Assembly (NCBI RefSeq): GCF_029889845.1
Contig: NZ_JARANV010000004.1
Coordinates: 124,001 to 188,000 of the forward strand
From: Halomonas sp. 25-S5
Lineage (GTDB): Bacteria > Pseudomonadota > Gammaproteobacteria > Pseudomonadales > Halomonadaceae
Length of the DNA: 64,000 bases
Reading direction: 5' to 3'
Under the pieces are notes generated by a model, which saw only the letters and a program-made list of their open reading frames with translations, had not been told where the DNA came from and ran no database searches. A program made the position numbers and the translations under genes. Below are positions 27,424-40,900 of this stretch, piece by piece; positions within the stretch are counted from its first letter, which is position 1, and the number at the start of each line of letters is the position of its first letter.

Positions 27424-28137
27424 TCAGCGCAGGTGGCGTCCGCCGTCCACGGGTAGCGTCACACCGGTGACGTAGCGATTGTCGAGCAGGTAGCGCAGGC
27501 TCTGATAGATCACCCCGGGGCCGGGGATCATCTCCATCGCCGACTTGGCGCGGGCCTTCTCGGCGTAGGCCTCGTCATCGCCCTCGTTAAGCATGATCAT
27601 TGCCGGGGCGATGGCATTGACCTGAATCGCCGGGGCATACATGGCGGCAAAGGACAGCGTCAGGTTGTCCAGGCCCGCCTTGGTGGCGGCGTAGGCGGCA
27701 TGTTTCCTGGAGCCCTTCTGCACCACATAGTCGGTCATGTGCACGATGTCGCGCTGGGGCTCGCTGCACGCCTCGAGCAGCGCCCGGGCGTGCAGGTTGA
27801 TCAGGTAGGGCGCCAGCATGTGGATGCGAAACAGCCGCTCGAAGGTGGCCCCCGCCTCGGGGCCGCTGGCGTCCGGCGCCCAGGCGCTGGCGTTGTGGAC
27901 GATGGCCCGCAGCGAGGTCGTCTCAGCCCTGAGCCGGTCGAGGAACGCCAGGATGCCCGCCTCCGTCGAGAAGTCGGCCGGCAGGGTGACGATGCCCCGC
28001 TCACGCAGCGCATCGAGCTCGGGGCGCTCGCGGCGATAACTGATGATCACTGGGTGGCCATCGTCGACCAGGCGCTCGGCACAGTGGCGACCCAGCCGCT
28101 GGGCACCACCGGTGATCAGGATCGGTGAGGCGCTCAA
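27424..28137 (-). CDS. folM: Dihydromonapterin reductase FolM (short-chain dehydrogenase)
   Basis: NADPH-dependent SDR that reduces dihydromonapterin to tetrahydromonapterin, with minor dihydrofolate reductase activity. It carries PILITGGAQRLGRHCAE (cofactor loop), SYRRERPE, HNASAW, the catalytic YAATKAG and the C-terminal signature LPVDGGRHLR, all as in E. coli FolM. It has 237 residues. Tetrahydromonapterin is the cofactor of phenylalanine hydroxylase in Pseudomonas, so proximity to aroG may be meaningful, but folX/folE/phhA are not in this window. Its ATG overlaps the fre stop by four bases. Confidence 0.92.
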   Translation of the reverse strand: MSASPILITGGAQRLGRHCAERLVDDGHPVIISYRRERPELDALRERGIVTLPADFSTEAGILAFLDRLRAETTSLRAIVHNASAWAPDASGPEAGATFERLFRIHMLAPYLINLHARALLEACSEPQRDIVHMTDYVVQKGSRKHAAYAATKAGLDNLTLSFAAMYAPAIQVNAIAPAMIMLNEGDDEAYAEKARAKSAMEMIPGPGVIYQSLRYLLDNRYVTGVTLPVDGGRHLR

Positions 28138-28913
28138 GACCGCTCCTCCCGCACCAGACTGCCCGCGGTGGGCACGATGGGATCCCGAGGCGCATAGGCG
28201 AAGACATCCGAGAAGACCCGCGAGGGCACAAGCCCCAGCGAGGCGAGCACGTCGACGCAGGCATAAACCATGCCCGGTGAACCGGAGACATAGACGTCAT
28301 GCCCCGAGACATCATCGAGGGTCGTCGCCAGGGCCTGATCGATGCGGCCACGGTGGCCGATGACCCGCTCCCCTGTCACGGCTTCCTCGGGCGCGACCTC
28401 GGTCACGGCATGGAAGCGGACATTGGCATGCCCTTCCGCCCACGCCCGGGGCAGGCGCTCCAGGTAGAGATCGCGACGCTCGCGGGCCGCCCACCAGAGG
28501 TCGATCTCGCGCGCCGGGTCGGCATGCAGCGCCGCCTCGACGATCGCCTTCATCTGGGCGAAGCCGGTACCGGCAGCGATCAGCAGCAGGGGGCGCGTGC
28601 TGTCCGGGTCGATTATGCAGTCGCCACCGGGCAGGCGCAGGGTCAGTCGCTCGGCCACTTGCATCAGCTCGCGCAGCCGGGCGGAGTTCTCGCGCTCCGG
28701 CCAGTGCTGGATGTGAAGCTCGATGGTGCCATCGCCGGCATGAGCGTGGGCAATGGAGAACGGCACCCATAGGCCCTCCTCCAGCTTCAGTTCCAGATAC
28801 TGGCCGGGATCATGGGCCACGGCCTCGGGCCGGCCCTCCAGCTGGACGCGGAAGACGTCCGGAGTGAGATCCTCGACCTCGGTGACCAGGCAGGTCAGGG
28901 TCCTTGGCGTCAT
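28134..28913 (-). CDS. fre: NAD(P)H-flavin reductase Fre
   Basis: Ferredoxin-reductase-fold enzyme that reduces free FMN/FAD using NAD(P)H, 259 residues. It shows the flavin-binding VPFSIAHAHA segment (RxYS-like), the nucleotide-binding LLLIAAGTGFAQMKAIVEAA, and VYVSGSPGMVYACVD near the C-terminus. The position directly downstream of ubiD matches E. coli ubiD-fre; reduced FMN is the precursor of the prenylated cofactor UbiD needs. The 3' end overlaps folM by four bases. Confidence 0.93.
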   Translation of the reverse strand: MTPRTLTCLVTEVEDLTPDVFRVQLEGRPEAVAHDPGQYLELKLEEGLWVPFSIAHAHAGDGTIELHIQHWPERENSARLRELMQVAERLTLRLPGGDCIIDPDSTRPLLLIAAGTGFAQMKAIVEAALHADPAREIDLWWAARERRDLYLERLPRAWAEGHANVRFHAVTEVAPEEAVTGERVIGHRGRIDQALATTLDDVSGHDVYVSGSPGMVYACVDVLASLGLVPSRVFSDVFAYAPRDPIVPTAGSLVREERS

Positions 28914-28931
28914 GAAAGCCTCATGCAGTTG

Positions 28932-30419
28932 TCAAAACGTCGTGTTGTCGGGGCATTCGATGCCCAGCTCGTTCCAGCGCTCGCTGACGCGGGCCTTGAC
29001 GGCCGCGTCCATGACGATGGGCGTGCCCCACTCGCGATCGGTCTCGCCGGGCCACTTGCAGGTAGCATCCAGGCCCATCTTGGAGCCCAGCCCGGCCACG
29101 GGGGAGGCGAAGTCCAGGTAGTCGATGGGCGTGTTCTCCACCATCACGGTATCCCGGGCGGGGTCCATGCGCGTGGTGATGGCCCAGATCACGTCCTTCC
29201 AGTCGCGGGCGCTGACGTCGTCGTCGAGCACCACGACGAACTTGGTGTACATGAACTGGCGCAGGAAACTCCACACCCCCATCATCACCCGCTTGGCATG
29301 GCCCGGGTACTGCTTCTTCATGGTCACCACCGCCATGCGGTAGGAGCAGCCTTCCGGCGGCAGGTAGAAGTCGACGATCTCGGGGAACTGGCGGCGCAGG
29401 ATGGGCACGAAAACCTCATTGAGCGCGAGACCCAGGATCGCCGGCTCGTCGGGTGGCCGGCCGGTGTAGGTGGAGTGGTAGATGGCGTTCTCGCGCTGGG
29501 TCATGCGCGTCACCGTGAACACCGGGAAGGTCTCGACCTCGTTGTAGTAGCCGGTATGGTCGCCGTAGGGGCCCTCGGGCGCCATGTCGTCGGGGTAGAT
29601 GAACCCTTCTAGGATGATCTCGGCGGAGGCCGGCACCTGGAGGTCGGCATGGCCGCAGTTGACCAGCTCGGTGCGCGAGCCACGCAGGAGGCCGGCGAAG
29701 GCGTACTCGGAGAGGCTGTCGGGCACCGGCGTCACGGCCCCCAGGATGGTGGCCGGGTCGGCGCCCAGCGCCACCGCCACCGGGAAGGGCTCGCCGGGGT
29801 GTTCCTGCTGGAACTCCTGGAAATCCAGGGCGCCGCCGCGATGGGAGAGCCAGCGCATGATCAGGCGGTTGCGGCCAAGCTTCTGCTGGCGATAGATTCC
29901 CAGGTTCTGGCGGGACTTGTGAGGCCCCTTGGTGATTACCAGGGGCCAGGTGACCAGCGGCGCGGCGTCGCCCGGCCAGCAGTGCTGGATCGGCAGGCGG
30001 TCGAGGTCGACCTCCTCCCCCTCGTAGGCGAGCGCCTGCACCGGCGCCGAGCGCACCGTCTTGGGGCTCATGCTCATCACCTGCTTGAAGATCGGCAGTT
30101 TGCTCCAGGCGTCGCGGAACCCCTTGGGCGGCTCGGGCTCTTTGAGGAAAGCGAGCAGCTCGCCCACCTCGCGCAGCGCGGCGACCGAGTCCTGGCCCAT
30201 GCCCATGGCCACCCGCCTGGGCGTGCCGAAGAGGTTGCCGAGCAGCGGCATGGTGTGGCCCTTGACGTTCTCGAACAGCAGCGCCGGGCCCCCGGCGCGC
30301 AGGGTGCGATCGCAGATCTCGGTGATCTCGAGGTAGGGGTCGACCTCGGCGGTGATGCGCTTGAGCTCGCCCTGGGCCTCGAGCATCGCGATGAACTCGC
30401 GCAGGTCCTTGTACTTCAT
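28932..30419 (-). CDS. ubiD: 4-hydroxy-3-polyprenylbenzoate decarboxylase UbiD
   Basis: Prenyl-FMN-dependent decarboxylase of ubiquinone synthesis, acting after UbiA. It starts [20 protein letters not shown]. Family segments are [29 protein letters not shown] and the metal/cofactor region near [18 protein letters not shown]. It has 495 residues, full length. ATG 30419 is preferred to an in-frame ATG at 30458 on alignment grounds. The partner prenyltransferase UbiX is not in the window. Confidence 0.96.
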   Translation of the reverse strand: MKYKDLREFIAMLEAQGELKRITAEVDPYLEITEICDRTLRAGGPALLFENVKGHTMPLLGNLFGTPRRVAMGMGQDSVAALREVGELLAFLKEPEPPKGFRDAWSKLPIFKQVMSMSPKTVRSAPVQALAYEGEEVDLDRLPIQHCWPGDAAPLVTWPLVITKGPHKSRQNLGIYRQQKLGRNRLIMRWLSHRGGALDFQEFQQEHPGEPFPVAVALGADPATILGAVTPVPDSLSEYAFAGLLRGSRTELVNCGHADLQVPASAEIILEGFIYPDDMAPEGPYGDHTGYYNEVETFPVFTVTRMTQRENAIYHSTYTGRPPDEPAILGLALNEVFVPILRRQFPEIVDFYLPPEGCSYRMAVVTMKKQYPGHAKRVMMGVWSFLRQFMYTKFVVVLDDDVSARDWKDVIWAITTRMDPARDTVMVENTPIDYLDFASPVAGLGSKMGLDATCKWPGETDREWGTPIVMDAAVKARVSERWNELGIECPDNTTF

Positions 30420-30505
30420 TCGGATTTCCCGGTTCCAGAATGACGAAAGGGGCAGCATAGCATGCCCCTTGAATACGTCTGCTGTGTTGCCATGGCAAGC
30501 GGCGG

Positions 30506-30614
30506 CGGGGACAGGCCGGAGAGGGGGTCCTATGCCAGGGATGGCATCGGTAGCGCCCAGGGAGGGGTTTACAGCGCCCCCTCGACGGTCCGGCGCTCCG
30601 GGGCCTGTCGCCGG
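30506..30614 (+). repeat. Palindromic intergenic element, copy R2 (long form)
   Basis: Bounded by CGGGGACAGGCC (30506) and GGCCTGTCGCCGG (ending 30614). It has the inner stem GAGGGGG / CCCCCTC and apical hairpin ATGCCA / TGGCAT. Next to the inner stem it has an extra mini-hairpin, CCGG-CGCT-CCGG, shared with R3 but absent from R1 and R4. It lies between the rho stop and the ubiD start, in opposite orientation to those genes. Confidence 0.8.
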
Positions 30615-30648
30615 GTCAGCCGCGCAGTGGCATTCCCGGCAGCCGTGG

Positions 30649-31908
30649 TCAGCGGCGTTTCATCGCTTCGAAGAACTCGAGGTTGGTCTTGGTATCCTTC
30701 AGGCGGTCGATCAGGAACTCGGTGGCCGCGGTGTCCTCCATGGGGTTGAGCAGCTTGCGCAGGATCCACATGCGCTGCATCTCGTCCTCGGAGGCGATCA
30801 GGTCCTCGCGGCGGGTACCGGAGCGGCGAATGTTCATCGCCGGATAGACGCGCTTCTCGGCCAGCTTACGGTCCAGATGCGCCTCCATGTTGCCGGTGCC
30901 CTTGAACTCCTCGAAGATCACCTCGTCCATCTTCGAGCCGGTGTCGACCAGCGCCGTGGCGATGATGGTCAGGCTGCCGCCCTCCTCGATGTTGCGCGCC
31001 GCGCCGAAGAAGCGCTTGGGCTTCTCCAGGGCGTGGGCGTCGACGCCGCCGGTGAGCACCTTGCCGGAGCTCGGCACCACGGTGTTGTACGCCCGCGCCA
31101 GGCGGGTGATGGAATCGAGCAGGATCACCACGTCCTTCTTGTGCTCCACCAGGCGCTTGGCCTTCTCGATAACCATCTCGGCGACCTGAACGTGGCGCGC
31201 CGGCGGCTCATCGAAGGTCGAGGCCACCACCTCACCGCGCACCGTGCGCGACATCTCGGTCACTTCCTCCGGGCGCTCGTCGATCAGCAGCACGATCAGG
31301 TGACAATCGGGATCGTTGCGGGTGATCGAAGTGGCGATATTCTGCAGCATCAGCGTCTTGCCCGCCTTGGGCGGGGAGACCAGCAGGCCGCGCTGGCCCT
31401 TGCCGATGGGCGCGGTGAGATCGATGATCCGTGCCGTGAGGTCCTCGGTGGAGCCGTTGCCGATCTCCATGCGCAGCCGCTCCTGGGGGAACAGCGGCGT
31501 GAGGTTCTCAAACAGGATCTTGTGCTTGGCGTTCTCCGGCTTGTCGAAGTTGATCTCGCTGACCTTGAGCAGCGCGAAGTAGCGCTCGCCTTCCTTGGGC
31601 GGCCGGATCTTTCCGGAGATGGAGTCGCCCTTGCGCAGGTTGAAGCGGCGGATCTGCGAGGGCGAGACATAGATGTCGTCGGGCCCCGCCAGGTAGGAGC
31701 TGTCGGCGCTGCGCAGGAAGCCGAAGCCATCCTGCAGGATCTCCAGCACGCCATCGCCGAAGATCGGCTCACCGCTCTTGGCATGCTTCTTGAGGATGGC
31801 GAAGATGATGTCCTGCTTGCGGGAACGCGCCAGGTTGTCGATGCCCATCTCGCGGGCGATCTCCAGAAGCTCCGGCACTGGCTTTTGCTTGAGTTCAGTA
31901 AGATTCAT
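30649..31908 (-). CDS. rho: Transcription termination factor Rho
   Basis: Hexameric RNA-dependent ATPase/helicase that terminates transcription at C-rich rut sites. It starts [17 protein letters not shown], the N-terminal helix bundle. The RNA-binding OB fold has DGFGFLRS. Walker A is SPPKAGKT (about residues 178-185), Walker [17 protein letters not shown], and the Q/R-loop region [21 protein letters not shown]. It has 419 residues, identical in length to E. coli Rho. No trxA gene lies upstream, but there is a long untranslated leader. Confidence 0.98.
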   Translation of the reverse strand: MNLTELKQKPVPELLEIAREMGIDNLARSRKQDIIFAILKKHAKSGEPIFGDGVLEILQDGFGFLRSADSSYLAGPDDIYVSPSQIRRFNLRKGDSISGKIRPPKEGERYFALLKVSEINFDKPENAKHKILFENLTPLFPQERLRMEIGNGSTEDLTARIIDLTAPIGKGQRGLLVSPPKAGKTLMLQNIATSITRNDPDCHLIVLLIDERPEEVTEMSRTVRGEVVASTFDEPPARHVQVAEMVIEKAKRLVEHKKDVVILLDSITRLARAYNTVVPSSGKVLTGGVDAHALEKPKRFFGAARNIEEGGSLTIIATALVDTGSKMDEVIFEEFKGTGNMEAHLDRKLAEKRVYPAMNIRRSGTRREDLIASEDEMQRMWILRKLLNPMEDTAATEFLIDRLKDTKTNLEFFEAMKRR

Positions 31909-32240
31909 CGGTGTGTTCAGAATTCGCTCGTGGAAGCCGGGCGGCAGTGCGCCGTGAGGGAAAGACAGGAGGCGAGACGATGACGCCCTGTGGATGCGTT
32001 CAGAGCCCGGACAGGCTACCTCTCGTCATGCTGCATCGTATGGCCAAGGGCGGGCGACCGCACTCTGGGGTTGCCGGGCCGATATCGGAAGCGAGGAAGC
32101 AGGTTCGTTTTCGCCTGACCTGCGGGTCCGGGCCAGGCGGCCGGGATCGCGGGCTGAAGCAGTGGGCTGTCTGACGACTTGGAAACTGACCGTGACGGGA
32201 TCGCCGTGAAACGGTCGGGAAGCATTCGGAACAGGCGAAC
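31909..32240 (-). promoter_or_regulatory. Long rho 5' leader, candidate autoregulatory region
   Basis: A 443-base gap separates rho from ppx. From the predicted start near 32240 the rho transcript would have about 330 untranslated bases. The part near the rho ATG is pyrimidine-rich and G-poor on the transcribed strand (TCGCCTCCTGTCTTTCCCTC around 31962-31981), a rut-like composition. A 69-codon minus ORF at 32016-32225 has no ribosome site and no recognisable features. E. coli rho is known to attenuate itself in its leader. Confidence 0.45.
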
Positions 32241-32246
32241 GACCCG

Positions 32247-32275
32247 ATACTAGTCAAGGCGGCGGGCGAACGCAA
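32247..32275 (-). promoter_or_regulatory. Candidate rho promoter
   Basis: Minus-strand TTGCGT (32270-32275), 17-base spacer and TAGTAT (32247-32252) make a fair sigma-70 match. A TTGACA on the plus strand at 32295-32300 may be the -35 of divergent ppx, but no -10 was found at the right distance. Confidence 0.45.
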
Positions 32276-32351
32276 GCCCTGGGACACGCGACAATTGACA
32301 CGACCGGGAGCGCCGCGCACCCTTGCCCCAGACCGATCCGAAGGAACTGCC

Positions 32352-33896
32352 ATGACCTCGCCACAGGACCCGGCGCCCTCCGCTGCCGACCCGCTTCCGG
32401 CTGCCGTGGCCGGCGACCCCACCCGGCTCGCCGCCATCGACCTCGGCTCCAACAGCTTCCACCTGCTGGTGGCCAACTATCAGGACGACCGCCTGCAGGT
32501 GGTGGCCCGCCTCGGCGAGAAGGTCCAGCTGGCCGCCGGTCTCGACGAGGACGGACGGCTCGGCGAGGCGGCCATGCAGCGTGCTCTCGACTGCCTGTCA
32601 CGCTTCGCCCCCTTCCTCGAGGACATCACCCCGGGCCACCTGCGGGTGGTGGGCACCAACGCGCTGCGCGATGCCACCAACAACCAGGCGCTGATCGAGC
32701 GTGCCGAGGCCCTGCTCGGCCACCGCATCGAGATCATCGCCGGCCGCGAGGAGGCCCGCCTGATCTACCTGGGCGCGGCCCACGCCCTGGCCGAGGACGG
32801 CCGCCGGCTGATCGTCGACATCGGCGGCGGCTCCACGGAGTTCATCATCGGCGAGCGCTTCGAGCCCCTGGCGCTGGAGAGCCTGCGCATGGGCTGCGTG
32901 ACCTTCGCCCGCCGCTTCTTCGAGGGGGGCGAGATCAGCGAGAAGCGCATGCGCAAAGCGGAGCTTGCCGCCCTATCGGAGCTGGCCAACATCCAGCGCC
33001 CCTACCAGCGCCTGGGCTGGGTCGACCCGGTGGGGTCCAGCGGCACCATCAAGGCGGCGGCCGCGGTGATCGCGGCCGCCGGGGATGCCCCCGAGGGCGT
33101 GATCACCCGCACCGGCCTGGCCGCCCTGCGCAAGCGCCTGATCAAGTGCCGCAAGCTCGACAAGGTGGCCATGGAAGGGCTCAAGGCCGACCGCTCACGG
33201 GTCTTTCCGGCCGGTGTGGCAATCCTCGGTGCGGTCTTCGAGGCCTTCGAGCTGGAGCAGATGCGCTATGCCGACGGCGCCCTGCGCGAGGGGGTGCTCT
33301 ACGACATGGTGGGGCGCAACAGTCCCGAGGACTCGCGCCTCAAGACCCTGGACAACCTGGCCCGCAACTACCAGGTGGATGGCCGGCAGGCCGACAACGT
33401 GGCGGTCACCGCCGGCGCCCTGCTCGACCAGGTTCGCGAGGCCTGGGGGCTGGACGACGACCAGGCACGCTTCCTCGACTGGGGCGGCCGACTGCACGAG
33501 ATCGGCCTGGCCATCTCCCACAGCCAGTTCCATCGCCACGGCGCCTACCTGCTCGAGTACTCCGACCTGGCCGGCTTCTCGCGCCCGGAACAGCGACTGC
33601 TGGCCTTCCTGGTGCGCGCCCACCGCCGCAAGTTCCCAGTCAAGGAGTGGCAGGCCCTGCCCGAGTCGGAACGCCGCCCCCACGCCCGGCTGGCCCGACT
33701 GCTGCGCCTGGCGGTGATCCTCAACCACTCCCGTCCCGAGCACCCCCCCGCCGTGCCACAGCTCGAGGCCGAGGGCGAGACGCTGACGCTGACTCTCGCT
33801 GGCGAGGAGCCCCCGGCACTCCTGCTCAACGACTTGGAGCAGGAAGCGGCCTACCAGCAGAGTGCGGACTACCCCCTGGTGCTGCGTCGCGACTAA
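32352..33896 (+). CDS. ppx: Exopolyphosphatase (Ppx/GppA family)
   Basis: Processively hydrolyses polyphosphate; related to pppGpp phosphatase GppA. The ASKHA-fold signature AAIDLGSNSFHLLVANY lies at about residues 28-44. DIGGGSTEFIIG is the phosphate-2 loop, and the C-terminal HD-like helical domain includes RLHEIGLAISHSQFHRHGAY. At 514 residues it has the long Ppx form. ATG 32352 has AAGGA six bases upstream; the open frame from 32295 lacks such a site. Its last 71 bases overlap the 3' end of convergent tilS. Confidence 0.94.
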   Translation: MTSPQDPAPSAADPLPAAVAGDPTRLAAIDLGSNSFHLLVANYQDDRLQVVARLGEKVQLAAGLDEDGRLGEAAMQRALDCLSRFAPFLEDITPGHLRVVGTNALRDATNNQALIERAEALLGHRIEIIAGREEARLIYLGAAHALAEDGRRLIVDIGGGSTEFIIGERFEPLALESLRMGCVTFARRFFEGGEISEKRMRKAELAALSELANIQRPYQRLGWVDPVGSSGTIKAAAAVIAAAGDAPEGVITRTGLAALRKRLIKCRKLDKVAMEGLKADRSRVFPAGVAILGAVFEAFELEQMRYADGALREGVLYDMVGRNSPEDSRLKTLDNLARNYQVDGRQADNVAVTAGALLDQVREAWGLDDDQARFLDWGGRLHEIGLAISHSQFHRHGAYLLEYSDLAGFSRPEQRLLAFLVRAHRRKFPVKEWQALPESERRPHARLARLLRLAVILNHSRPEHPPAVPQLEAEGETLTLTLAGEEPPALLLNDLEQEAAYQQSADYPLVLRRD

Positions 33897-35154
33897 CCCA
33901 GCCATCGGCCAGGGCCTGCCACCGCGCCTGAGGGTCCAGCACCGCCACCGACGCACCTCCTTCCCGGACCACCAGCAGCCGCCCTCGCTCCCAGGGCGGC
34001 ACGCCGAGCTCCTGCAACAGCCGCTTGAGGTCGCGCCGGCCACGGCCGGGCAGCCGCAGCCGTTCGCCCCCCTGCCGCGGCCCCACTTTCAGGCGGACCG
34101 GCGCCCCATCGAAACGGCCCAGCGAGACCTGCACCTCCCCCAGCGGGGTGACCAGCGGCGCGTGGCCATCCCACTCGGCCTGCCAGTCGGCCGGCAGCGG
34201 CTCAGGGGGCGCCAGCAGATGGAGCTGCCCTCGCCAGACCCTGGCCTCCGCGCCGTGCCAGGCCACCCGCACCTCGCCGTCCACGCGCGCCTCGAGCTGG
34301 TCGAGCAGCGATTCAAGGCGCCGGGCGGGCGGGGTCGAGAGACCCAGGCGTTGGCAGGCGTAGCGAATCAACAGCCGTTGGCGCGGGGCGGAGAGCGCCT
34401 TGAGCCCCGCCGCCGGCAGGCGGGCCGCATCGCCGCCCAGGCGCTCGAGGTCCAGTCCGGCGAGCTCATCGAGCAGGGCGTCGGCCTCGCCGGCAAGCGC
34501 CGCGCTGCGCGAGAGCGCCTCGCCGGCATGGGGCCAGCGGGACGCCAGCAGCGGCAGCACGGCGTGGCGCAGGAAGTTGCGGTCCAGGGTCTCGTCGTCG
34601 TTGGAAGGATCCTCCACCCAGGCCAGGCCCCGGCGCTGCCCCTCGGCCTCGAGGGTCGACCGCGCGATACCCAGCAGCGGCCGCTCGAACCGCCGGCCCC
34701 GCCAGTCGCGGCCCGCCGTCATCCCGGCCAGGCCGCGCACCCCGCTGCCGCGCAGGGCGGCCAGCAGGAAGGTCTCGGCCTGGTCATCCCGGTGCTGAGC
34801 CAGCCACAGGGTCTCCCCCGGCGCCACTCGCCCGGCGAAGGCGGCATAGCGCGCCGCCCGGGCCGCCCCTTCGTGTCCCTGTCCGGCCCCCAGGTCGACG
34901 CTCACCCGCTCGACGACCAGCGGCACGCCGAGTCGTGAACAGAGCCGTCGGCAGTGACGCTCGAAGCCGTCGGCCGCGGCCTGCAGGCCATGGTGGACAT
35001 GCAGGGCTCGCAGGGGGCGGGGGTAATGGTGAGCGGCCGCGGCCGCGAGGGTCAGCAGCAGCAAGGAATCCAGGCCACCGGAGAGGGCCACCCAGACGCA
35101 ACGCCCCGGCGGAGTCCGTGCCAGGGCGCTGTCGATCAATGACTGCAGGGACAT
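33826..35154 (-). CDS. tilS: tRNA(Ile)-lysidine synthase
   Basis: ATP-pyrophosphatase that converts C34 of the AUA-reading tRNA-Ile to lysidine; essential for decoding. The PP-loop is ALSGGLDSLLLL (SGGLDS at residues 25-30), followed by LHVHHGLQAAADGFERHC and AQHRDDQAETFLL. The C-terminal tRNA-binding domain has RQGGERLRLPGRGRRDLKRLLQE. It has 442 residues. It is downstream of accA on the same strand, and its C-terminal coding end runs 71 bases into convergent ppx. The last 20 or so residues are Pro/Ser/Gly-rich and non-conserved. Confidence 0.94.
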   Translation of the reverse strand: MSLQSLIDSALARTPPGRCVWVALSGGLDSLLLLTLAAAAAHHYPRPLRALHVHHGLQAAADGFERHCRRLCSRLGVPLVVERVSVDLGAGQGHEGAARAARYAAFAGRVAPGETLWLAQHRDDQAETFLLAALRGSGVRGLAGMTAGRDWRGRRFERPLLGIARSTLEAEGQRRGLAWVEDPSNDDETLDRNFLRHAVLPLLASRWPHAGEALSRSAALAGEADALLDELAGLDLERLGGDAARLPAAGLKALSAPRQRLLIRYACQRLGLSTPPARRLESLLDQLEARVDGEVRVAWHGAEARVWRGQLHLLAPPEPLPADWQAEWDGHAPLVTPLGEVQVSLGRFDGAPVRLKVGPRQGGERLRLPGRGRRDLKRLLQELGVPPWERGRLLVVREGGASVAVLDPQARWQALADGWVSRDAAPGGSPHSAGRPLPAPSR

Positions 35155-35168
35155 GGTGCGCCCACGCC

Positions 35169-35253
35169 CATGGGGTCAGACCCGGCGGCGGCGATGGGTC
35201 GAGAAAGGAGCACGGAGACCGACAGGGTCGCTCGGCCGGGGTCTGACCCCATG
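35169..35253. repeat. Inverted GGGGTCAGACCC repeat between accA and tilS
   Basis: CATGGGGTCAGACCCGGC (35169-35186) and GCCGGGGTCTGACCCCATG (35235-35253) are inverted copies with a single extra G. They enclose 48 bases. The core GGGTCAGACCC is itself nearly palindromic. It fills most of the 120-base gap between the accA stop and the tilS start. Confidence 0.75.
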
Positions 35254-35274
35254 AACGTCGCCGAGGCCATCTTG

Positions 35275-36228
<954 letters not shown>

Positions 36229-36387
36229 TGGCCGGATGCCTTGTCGTGTTTCACCGCCCTGACCGTCAAGGCCAGGTGCGGCGCGAAAAATGAAGTGGTT
36301 GGCATTATCGCACCCTCAACGTGGCACGCAAGGCGAGTCCCGTTCGCCGCAGGGCTATCGCAGATGGCAGCACCGCTCGAGGCTGTT

Positions 36388-36498
36388 CCGGCAACAGGCC
36401 CCGGAGCGCCGGACCGTCGAGGGGGCGCTGTGAACCCCTCCCTGGGCGCTACCTCGGCCATCCATGGTCCTCGGACCTCCACTTCAGCCTATCTCCGG
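36388..36498 (-). repeat. Palindromic intergenic element, copy R3 (long form)
   Basis: Bounded by CCGGCAACAGGCC (36388) and AGCCTATCTCCGG (ending 36498). It shares the R2-type mini-hairpin region CCGGAGCGCCGG and the highly conserved inner tract CTGTGAACCCCTCCCTGGG. Its stems are more degenerate than in R1, R2 and R4 (apical GGCCAT / ATGGTC). It lies between dnaE and accA and accounts for most of their 325-base spacer; the remainder shows no gene. Confidence 0.75.
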
Positions 36499-36553
36499 TG
36501 CCCCTCGCCGGCATTATGCGGACCACAGCACGCTACTATCGCCCATCGCCGGT

Positions 36554-40057
<3,504 letters not shown>

Positions 40058-40135
40058 ATAAGGGCTCGGGGCTTGGCGGTAAATAATCAGTACAGGAAGC
40101 GCGAGGCTATCCCGGCAATATCGCTCGGGGCTGAT

Positions 40136-40230
40136 CCGGCGACAGGCCTGCGGGGAGGCGCTGTTAATACCTCCTTGTACGCTACCGATTCCTTCCCTGG
40201 AATCGGACCTCCCCTTCGGCCTATCACCGG
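40136..40230 (-). repeat. Palindromic intergenic element, copy R4 (short form)
   Basis: Bounded by CCGGCGACAGGCC (40136) and GGCCTATCACCGG (ending 40230). Its inner stem is GGGGAGG / CCTCCCC and its apical stem CCGATTCC / GGAATCGG. Both differ from R1 and R2 in sequence but remain fully paired. It lies in the 204-base gap between rnhB and dnaE. Confidence 0.8.
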
Positions 40231-40261
40231 CGCCCCTCGCTATCAGGGGCGACTGGCAGAC

Positions 40262-40900
40262 CTAGAACAGCGCGAGCTGGCGCTTGACGGGACCGAAGGA
40301 GCGACGGTGCTCCGGCAGCGGCCCCAGGCGTTCCAGGGCGGCCAGGTGCTCGCGGGTCGGGTAGCCCTTGTGGCGGGCGAAGCCGTAGTCGGGATGCCGG
40401 GCATCGAGGGCCAGCATGCCTGCGTCGCGCTCGACCTTGGCCAGTATCGAGGCGGCGGCGATGGCCGGATGACGGGCATCGCCCTTGACCACTGCCTGAC
40501 CGGAGACATGATGCCCGGGCAGCCGGTTGCCGTCCACCAGCAGGTACTCGGCCGCCGGCGCCAGGGCGTCGATGGCGCGACGCATGGCGAGGTGCGTGGC
40601 ATGGTAGATATTGAGCGCGTCCACCTCGGCGGCCGACGCCTCGGCCACGGCGCAGGCCAGTGCCCGTGCGCGGATCTCGAGGGCCAGGGCCTCGCGACGC
40701 CGCGCGGTGAGCGCCTTGGAGTCGGCGAGGCCCGCGATGGGCCGTGCCGGGTCGAGGATCACCGCGGCGGCGACCACCGGGCCGACCAGCGGGCCGCGGC
40801 CCACCTCGTCGACCCCGGCCAGGTGCTCGCCCGCATAGTCGATCACCAGCGGCGGCAGCTCGCGGCCTCCTTTCCCTCTCGCAGGCGCCTTGGCCGTCAT
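40262..40900 (-). CDS. rnhB: Ribonuclease HII
   Basis: Removes ribonucleotides and RNA primers from DNA-RNA hybrids. The catalytic motif is [17 protein letters not shown] (Asp, Glu) in the first third, with further acidic residues at LADSKAL and [16 protein letters not shown] and HKGYPTREH are family hallmarks. It has 212 residues. The N-terminal 20 residues (basic, Gly-rich) extend beyond the shortest homologues. Its ATG overlaps the lpxB stop by four bases, giving the conserved lpxB-rnhB-dnaE order. Confidence 0.95.
   Translation of the reverse strand: MTAKAPARGKGGRELPPLVIDYAGEHLAGVDEVGRGPLVGPVVAAAVILDPARPIAGLADSKALTARRREALALEIRARALACAVAEASAAEVDALNIYHATHLAMRRAIDALAPAAEYLLVDGNRLPGHHVSGQAVVKGDARHPAIAAASILAKVERDAGMLALDARHPDYGFARHKGYPTREHLAALERLGPLPEHRRSFGPVKRQLALF

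Noticed and set aside
32016..32225. 69-codon ORF in the rho leader as a rho leader peptide
   Set aside because: No Shine-Dalgarno, no codon bias, and no resemblance to known rho leader peptides that I can recall; the leader is better described as untranslated.
36464..36488. Short ORFs over the palindromic elements (reading such as NPSLGA... or [11 protein letters not shown])
   Set aside because: The same peptides recur at every copy of the element because the DNA is repeated; they have no consistent start or ribosome site and are not genes.
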